Assembly: GCA_035699745.1 (NCBI GenBank)
Contig: DASSPH010000107.1
Location: forward strand, 62,001-126,000
DNA length: 64,000 nucleotides
DNA from: Vicinamibacterales bacterium
GTDB taxonomy: Bacteria; Acidobacteriota; Vicinamibacteria; Vicinamibacterales; 2-12-FULL-66-21
Reading direction: 5' to 3'
The notes beneath the pieces are model-generated. The model saw only the letters and a list, made by a program, of their open reading frames with translations, searched no databases and had not been told where the DNA came from. Shown in pieces: positions 57,904 to 64,000 of the stretch (positions within the stretch are counted from its first letter, which is position 1; each line of letters begins with the position of its first letter). A program made the translations under genes and the position numbers.

Positions 57904-58815
57904 GTGACGGCCATCACGCAGATTCTCTGCCCCGTCGATTTCTCTCCGGTCTCGCGCCGGGCGCTCGACCACGCGCTCGGGGTCGCGCGGTGCTACGGAT
58001 CCGCCGTGACCGCCCTGCACGTCGTCGCGCCGGCGCCGGTCGTCGTTCCCGTCCCGTACTATGTCGGAGCGGAGGTCGCACCGCCGATGAGGCTCCCGCC
58101 GGTGGACCGCGAAAAGGTCGCGGCGGCGCTCCAGTCGTTCGTCGCGGACGAGCAGGCCGGCGGGACACGGGCGGCCGCCCTCATCACCGAGGCGCCGGAC
58201 GTCTATCGGGAGATCCTGACGCAGGCCGACCGGCTCGACGCGGACCTGATCGTGCTCGGAACCCATGGCCGGTCCGGTTTCGAGCGGCTGTTTCTCGGCT
58301 CGACGACCGAGAAGGTGCTGAGGAAGGCGCGCCGCCCCGTCCTGACGGTCCCGCCGCACGCCCCCGACGTGATGCCGCGCGGTCCGGCGCCGTTCACGCG
58401 AATCGTCTGCGCCGTCGATTTCTCCGAGTGCTCGGGTGTGGCGCTCGACTACGCCCTGTCGCTGGCGCGCGAGAGCAAAGCGGCGCTGACGCTGCTGCAC
58501 GTCCTGCAGACGCATCCCCTGTACGCGGACTTCTCGCCCCCGGCCGCCATCGATCTGCAGGCGTGGACGCGTGAGGCGTGCGCCCGGCTGAAGGCAATGG
58601 TCTCCGACCCCGACCGCGCCGCCTGCCCGGTCACCGAGGTCTCGCGCGAGGGGATCCCTCACCGCGAGATCGTCGGTCTCGCCGACGCGCTCGAAGCCGA
58701 CCTGATCGTGATGGGCGTTCGCGGCCGCGGCGCGACGGACCTGCTGCTCTTCGGTTCGACGACGCACCACGTCATCCGCGAGGCACGATGTGCCGTGCTG
58801 ACGCTGCACAGTTGA
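57904..58815 (+). CDS. uspA: Tandem universal stress protein
   Basis: The 303-residue product contains two Usp domains. Each starts I-L-C-P-V-D-F-S / I-V-C-A-V-D-F-S and ends with an ATP-binding G-T-H-G-R-S-G-F-E-R-L-F-L-G-S-T / G-V-R-G-R-G-A-T-D-L-L-L-F-G-S-T. These bind ATP and respond to starvation or redox stress. ACGGAGGTGT precedes the GTG. It is convergent with a P-type ATPase gene and starts a stress block. Confidence 0.93.
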   Translation: MTAITQILCPVDFSPVSRRALDHALGVARCYGSAVTALHVVAPAPVVVPVPYYVGAEVAPPMRLPPVDREKVAAALQSFVADEQAGGTRAAALITEAPDVYREILTQADRLDADLIVLGTHGRSGFERLFLGSTTEKVLRKARRPVLTVPPHAPDVMPRGPAPFTRIVCAVDFSECSGVALDYALSLARESKAALTLLHVLQTHPLYADFSPPAAIDLQAWTREACARLKAMVSDPDRAACPVTEVSREGIPHREIVGLADALEADLIVMGVRGRGATDLLLFGSTTHHVIREARCAVLTLHS

Positions 58816-58848
58816 GGCATTCCTGTTGTCTGGCTCGGACGCGCGCGC

Positions 58849-61323
<2,475 letters not shown>

Positions 61324-61339
61324 GGAGCGGTGCGTGCGC

Positions 61340-61996
61340 TCAACGCACGATGTTCAGGCGATTGTCGACGCTCGACACGCCGGGCGCCGACCACGCCGCC
61401 TCGACCGCTTCGTAGCGCTCGCGCGGCGACCTGACGTTGCCGGTGAGAATGACGCGGCCGTCCTGCGCCTCGACGCGGATGCCCCGCGCCTCGAGGTCGG
61501 CATGACGATGCAGCGCCTCGACAATCCGCGCCCGCACGTCTGCCGGCGAGAGCTTCGGCCGGATCTCGATCTCGTTGCTGATCCCGCGCACGCCGCGGAG
61601 CTGGTCCACCGCTCTCTCGGCCGCCACCTTCTGGAACATCCATTCCACGCCCCCGACCAGCGTAATGTGGCCGTCTCGAACCGTCACGCCGATGCCGTGC
61701 GGAACGTCGCTGTGGGCGTCGAGCGCCTGCACGGCGTCGCGCGCGATGTCGGCGTCGATGCGTTCGTCGGCAATCTTCACCTGGAGGTCGTTGGCGATGC
61801 CGCGGACGCCGTAGACACGGCTGGCGGAGCGTTCGGCGGCGATCTTGGCGCTGTAGGACTCCACGTATCCGGTCAGCGTGACGATCCCATCCTGCGCCGA
61901 CACCCCGACCATCGCGTCGTCGACGGAGGGTTCCCACGCGAGCTGCCGGCTGACCGCCTCAGCCAGATCGCGGTCCAACTGTGTAATCGTAGTCAT
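61340..61996 (-). CDS. Triple-BON-domain protein
   Basis: The 218-residue protein contains three BON domains (about 5-75, 82-145, 152-218). Each has the characteristic G-x-V-x-L-x-G-x-V strand ([27 protein letters not shown]). BON domains bind phospholipid or peptidoglycan. It has no signal peptide, unlike OsmY, so it is probably cytoplasmic or membrane-associated. AAGGAG is 9 bp before the ATG at 61996. It forms an operon with the ATPase and VIT1 genes. Confidence 0.92.
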   Translation of the reverse strand: MTTITQLDRDLAEAVSRQLAWEPSVDDAMVGVSAQDGIVTLTGYVESYSAKIAAERSASRVYGVRGIANDLQVKIADERIDADIARDAVQALDAHSDVPHGIGVTVRDGHITLVGGVEWMFQKVAAERAVDQLRGVRGISNEIEIRPKLSPADVRARIVEALHRHADLEARGIRVEAQDGRVILTGNVRSPRERYEAVEAAWSAPGVSSVDNRLNIVR

Positions 61997-62012
61997 GGTC
62001 CCTGCTCCTTCA

Positions 62013-62603
62013 TTACCCGTCCCGCAGCAGCGATGCCGCCGCCGCGCCGCTGCCGTACGCGGCCAGCGCCACCGATCCGCCGAGCAAGAGCATCTCCAGT
62101 CCGCCGACCCACCACCGATCAGCGGTGACCATGGCGCGCAGCGCGCCGACGGTGAACAGCATCGCAAAGGTGAGCACGACGGACAACGCGAACGCAAGCT
62201 CCACGCCGATGGTGAACGGCGCCAGCGGCACGGCGCCGGCGGCGACGAACGCCAGCAGCGTCATCGCGCCGTGTCTCGCGGGATGCGCCTCTTCCGGCAG
62301 GCGTTGCTGGGCGGCCAGCGCGCTCTCGTGAGCGCGGATGCTCAGGTAGTTCCCCACGCCCATCGAGAGTCCGTCGGCAAAGAGGTTGGCGCTGCCGAGG
62401 ATGAGCATCGCGCGCGGCGACAGCCCGCCTCCGACGGCGCCGACCACGACGGCGAAGGTGGTGATGAGACCGTCGTTCGCGCCATAGACGACGTCGCGGA
62501 TGTAATGCCGGACGATCGCCAATGCGCCGACCGGCTCGCCGTCGCTCCGCTGCGCGCGCCGAAGACGCCGGATGACCAGACCCTCGAAGATCGGTAGTCG
62601 CAC
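62013..62603 (-). CDS. VIT1/CCC1-family iron/manganese transporter
   Basis: The 196-residue protein has five helices and VIT1 features: [33 protein letters not shown]. Helix two has D-G-L-S-M-G. The metal-binding region between helices 2 and 3 is short, as in nodulin-21/CCC1 forms. The start is the GTG at 62603, preceded by GAGGGAG. It leads the stress operon (BON, then P-type ATPase). Iron or Mn efflux or storage is likely. Confidence 0.85.
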   Translation of the reverse strand: MRLPIFEGLVIRRLRRAQRSDGEPVGALAIVRHYIRDVVYGANDGLITTFAVVVGAVGGGLSPRAMLILGSANLFADGLSMGVGNYLSIRAHESALAAQQRLPEEAHPARHGAMTLLAFVAAGAVPLAPFTIGVELAFALSVVLTFAMLFTVGALRAMVTADRWWVGGLEMLLLGGSVALAAYGSGAAAASLLRDG

Positions 62604-62811
62604 AGAAACTCCCTCGACCCGCCCAGGGAGCAGGAGGGATGCCACTTGCGCCGCGGGCATCTCGCGTCAGATTGCCGCGGCGCGCGGCGAAAATTCAGCA
62701 GCACGGCGGGATATTCCCCACCGCCGCGGGCGTCGCCCGGACGCCCCGTGCGCCGGTTTCGCCGCGAGGCCGGCGGCAGGGTTCGTGCGTTCTGCAGCCC
62801 GAGGGCACATC

Positions 62812-64000
62812 ATGCGAACTGCTGCAGCACACGAGATTGAGGGATCCGTCAGCCGCGGCTTCGAACCCGTGCGGAGGGCGTTCGAAGACAACTTCGCGCG
62901 GCGGGCAGAGTTGGGCGGCGCCTGCTGTGTGTATCGCGGCGGGGAGAAGATCGTCGATCTCTGGGGCGGGTCGCGCAACGAACAGACGGGCGAGCCGTGG
63001 GAGCGCGACACGATGGTCGTCGTCCACTCCGCGACCAAGGGGCTGGCGGCGATGACGCTGGCGATTGCGCACTCGCGCGGCTGGCTGGACTACGAGGAGC
63101 GGGTCGCGGCGTACTGGCCCGAGTTCGCTCAGAACGGCAAGGAACGGATCACGGTGCGGCAGCTCCTCGCGCACCAGGCCGGGCTGTTCGCCTTCGACGA
63201 GCCGGTCGATCGCGATGTCGTCGCGGACCTCGATCGCCTGGCGGCGGTGATGGCGAGACACAAGCCGGCGTGGGAGCCGGGGTCGCGACAGGCGTACCAT
63301 GGCCTCACCCTCGGGTTCTACGAGGGGGAACTGCTCCGCCGCGTCGATCCGCGCCATCGGACGCTCGGTCAGTTCTTCCAGCAGGAGATCGCCGCCCCTC
63401 TCGGCGAAGACGTCTACATCCGGCTTCCCGAAGCGATCCCGAACACGCGTCTCGCCACGCTGACCGCGCCCACCCGGATCGAGATGCTCTTCGGCTTCCG
63501 GCCGCTGCGGCTCATGGTCGAGGGGTTCAAGCCCCATTCGAACATCCACCGCGCGCTGGCCGTGAATCCGGGCACATCCGTCTATTCCGACCAACGGCGG
63601 ATCTACGCGCGGAACCTCGAGGTGCCGTCGGGCGGCGCGGTCGGGACGGCGCGCGGCATCGCCCACGCGTATGGCGTCTTCGCCGACGGCGGACGCGAAC
63701 TGGGACTCCGGCAGGAGACGCTGGACCTGCTGGCGGCGCCGGCCGTTCCCTCGCAGCACGGATTCCATGACGAGTGCATCAAGGGGGAGGTGCAGTTCTC
63801 GCTCGGCTTCATGAAGCCGTGCGAGAACTGGCCGTTCGGCGGCCGGCGGGCGTTCGGCTCGCCCGGCGCGGGCGGCCCTCTCGGCTTTGCCGATCCTGAC
63901 GCCCGCATCGGCTACGCCTATGTGACCAGCCGCATGGGGACGACGTTCACCGGCGATCCGCGAGACGTGGCGCTCAGGGACGCGCTCTACCGCGCGCTGC
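62812..64000 (+). CDS. Class C beta-lactamase/esterase (EstB-like), 3' truncated by window end
   Basis: About 396 codons are visible and the frame runs off the window. The serine-hydrolase motif S-A-T-K (SxxK, near residue 73) and a Y-H-G-L-T following the tyrosine-type position suit class C beta-lactamases and family VIII esterases. The N-terminus is M-R-T-A-A-A-H without a signal peptide, and the gene has a large helical insert. It reads divergent from the VIT1 operon with 208 bp between; no obvious promoter or other gene lies in that gap. Activity as an esterase is more common in this family than lactamase. Confidence 0.88.
   Translation, partial: MRTAAAHEIEGSVSRGFEPVRRAFEDNFARRAELGGACCVYRGGEKIVDLWGGSRNEQTGEPWERDTMVVVHSATKGLAAMTLAIAHSRGWLDYEERVAAYWPEFAQNGKERITVRQLLAHQAGLFAFDEPVDRDVVADLDRLAAVMARHKPAWEPGSRQAYHGLTLGFYEGELLRRVDPRHRTLGQFFQQEIAAPLGEDVYIRLPEAIPNTRLATLTAPTRIEMLFGFRPLRLMVEGFKPHSNIHRALAVNPGTSVYSDQRRIYARNLEVPSGGAVGTARGIAHAYGVFADGGRELGLRQETLDLLAAPAVPSQHGFHDECIKGEVQFSLGFMKPCENWPFGGRRAFGSPGAGGPLGFADPDARIGYAYVTSRMGTTFTGDPRDVALRDALYRAL

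Noticed and set aside
62997-63770. Plus-strand ORF within the esterase region
   Set aside because: It is in another frame from the SxxK-bearing esterase and is Arg-rich noise.

Overview
The window is a GC-rich, gene-dense bacterial chromosome segment, about two genes per 2 kb, with many 4-bp ATGA/GTGA overlaps and no intergenic gap above about 210 bp. Gene content suggests an acidobacterium, probably of the Vicinamibacteria type. The indicators are an 811-residue duplicated FtsX/MacB-like orphan permease, three VWA-type secreted proteins, several exported quinoprotein, NHL and cytochrome c proteins, and a short palindromic element of a kind seen in soil Acidobacteria. No plasmid, phage, IS or CRISPR signature was seen. 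The taxonomic call is inference from gene content.

Layout. 0.1-6.4 kb: a TPR protein convergent with an operon of a very large sigma-54 activator and two peptide-type ABC permeases. 6.6-14.3 kb: a long plus-strand housekeeping cluster aroC-def-fmt-rsmB-(PASTA protein)-rpe-ybgC-epimerase-bamD; a 164-bp inverted-repeat element lies in frame inside fmt. 14.4-16.8 kb: two tandem Tat-signal aminotransferases. 16.8-21.0 kb: a minus-strand operon of three secreted NHL beta-propellers and a VWA-like protein. 21.0-25.1 kb: HupE/UreJ-like membrane protein, quinoprotein dehydrogenase and its cytochrome c. 25.2-28.5 kb: pgsA, mannose-1-phosphate guanylyltransferase-like and phosphomannomutase genes, then tRNA-Gly(CCC). 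28.5-36.8 kb: accessory envelope and redox genes. 36.8-40.0 kb: a porin-cupredoxin(CuA motif)-diheme cytochrome operon divergent from a DtxR/MntR-type regulator, with a palindrome over the operon promoter. 40.0-46.8 kb: a copper island (TauE-like transporter, YHS-CopA ATPase, a sigma factor with a Cys-rich tail resembling CorE, a small exported protein, multicopper oxidase, CopB). 46.8-53.7 kb: a heme c/HEAT dehydrogenase-like protein, prfC, an ECF sigma-DUF4142-plastocyanin operon and a VWA protein. 53.9-57.7 kb: a response regulator, a 38-residue membrane ORF, an alpha/beta hydrolase and a PabB-PabC fusion. 57.9-62.6 kb: a stress block (tandem USP, P2-type cation ATPase, triple-BON protein, VIT1-like transporter). 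The window ends inside a class C beta-lactamase/esterase gene.

The most distinctive feature is regulatory. Many first-in-operon genes have a TANNNT -10-like hexamer only 6-11 nt before an ATG or GTG and little or no Shine-Dalgarno, the known signature of leaderless transcripts. Several divergent pairs share back-to-back -10 hexamers inside perfect inverted repeats. The other leading observations are the in-frame palindromic element in fmt, a kinase-less PASTA protein where PrkC sits in Firmicutes, the copper island with a CorE-like sigma factor, and the DtxR-type regulator facing an operator-like palindrome.
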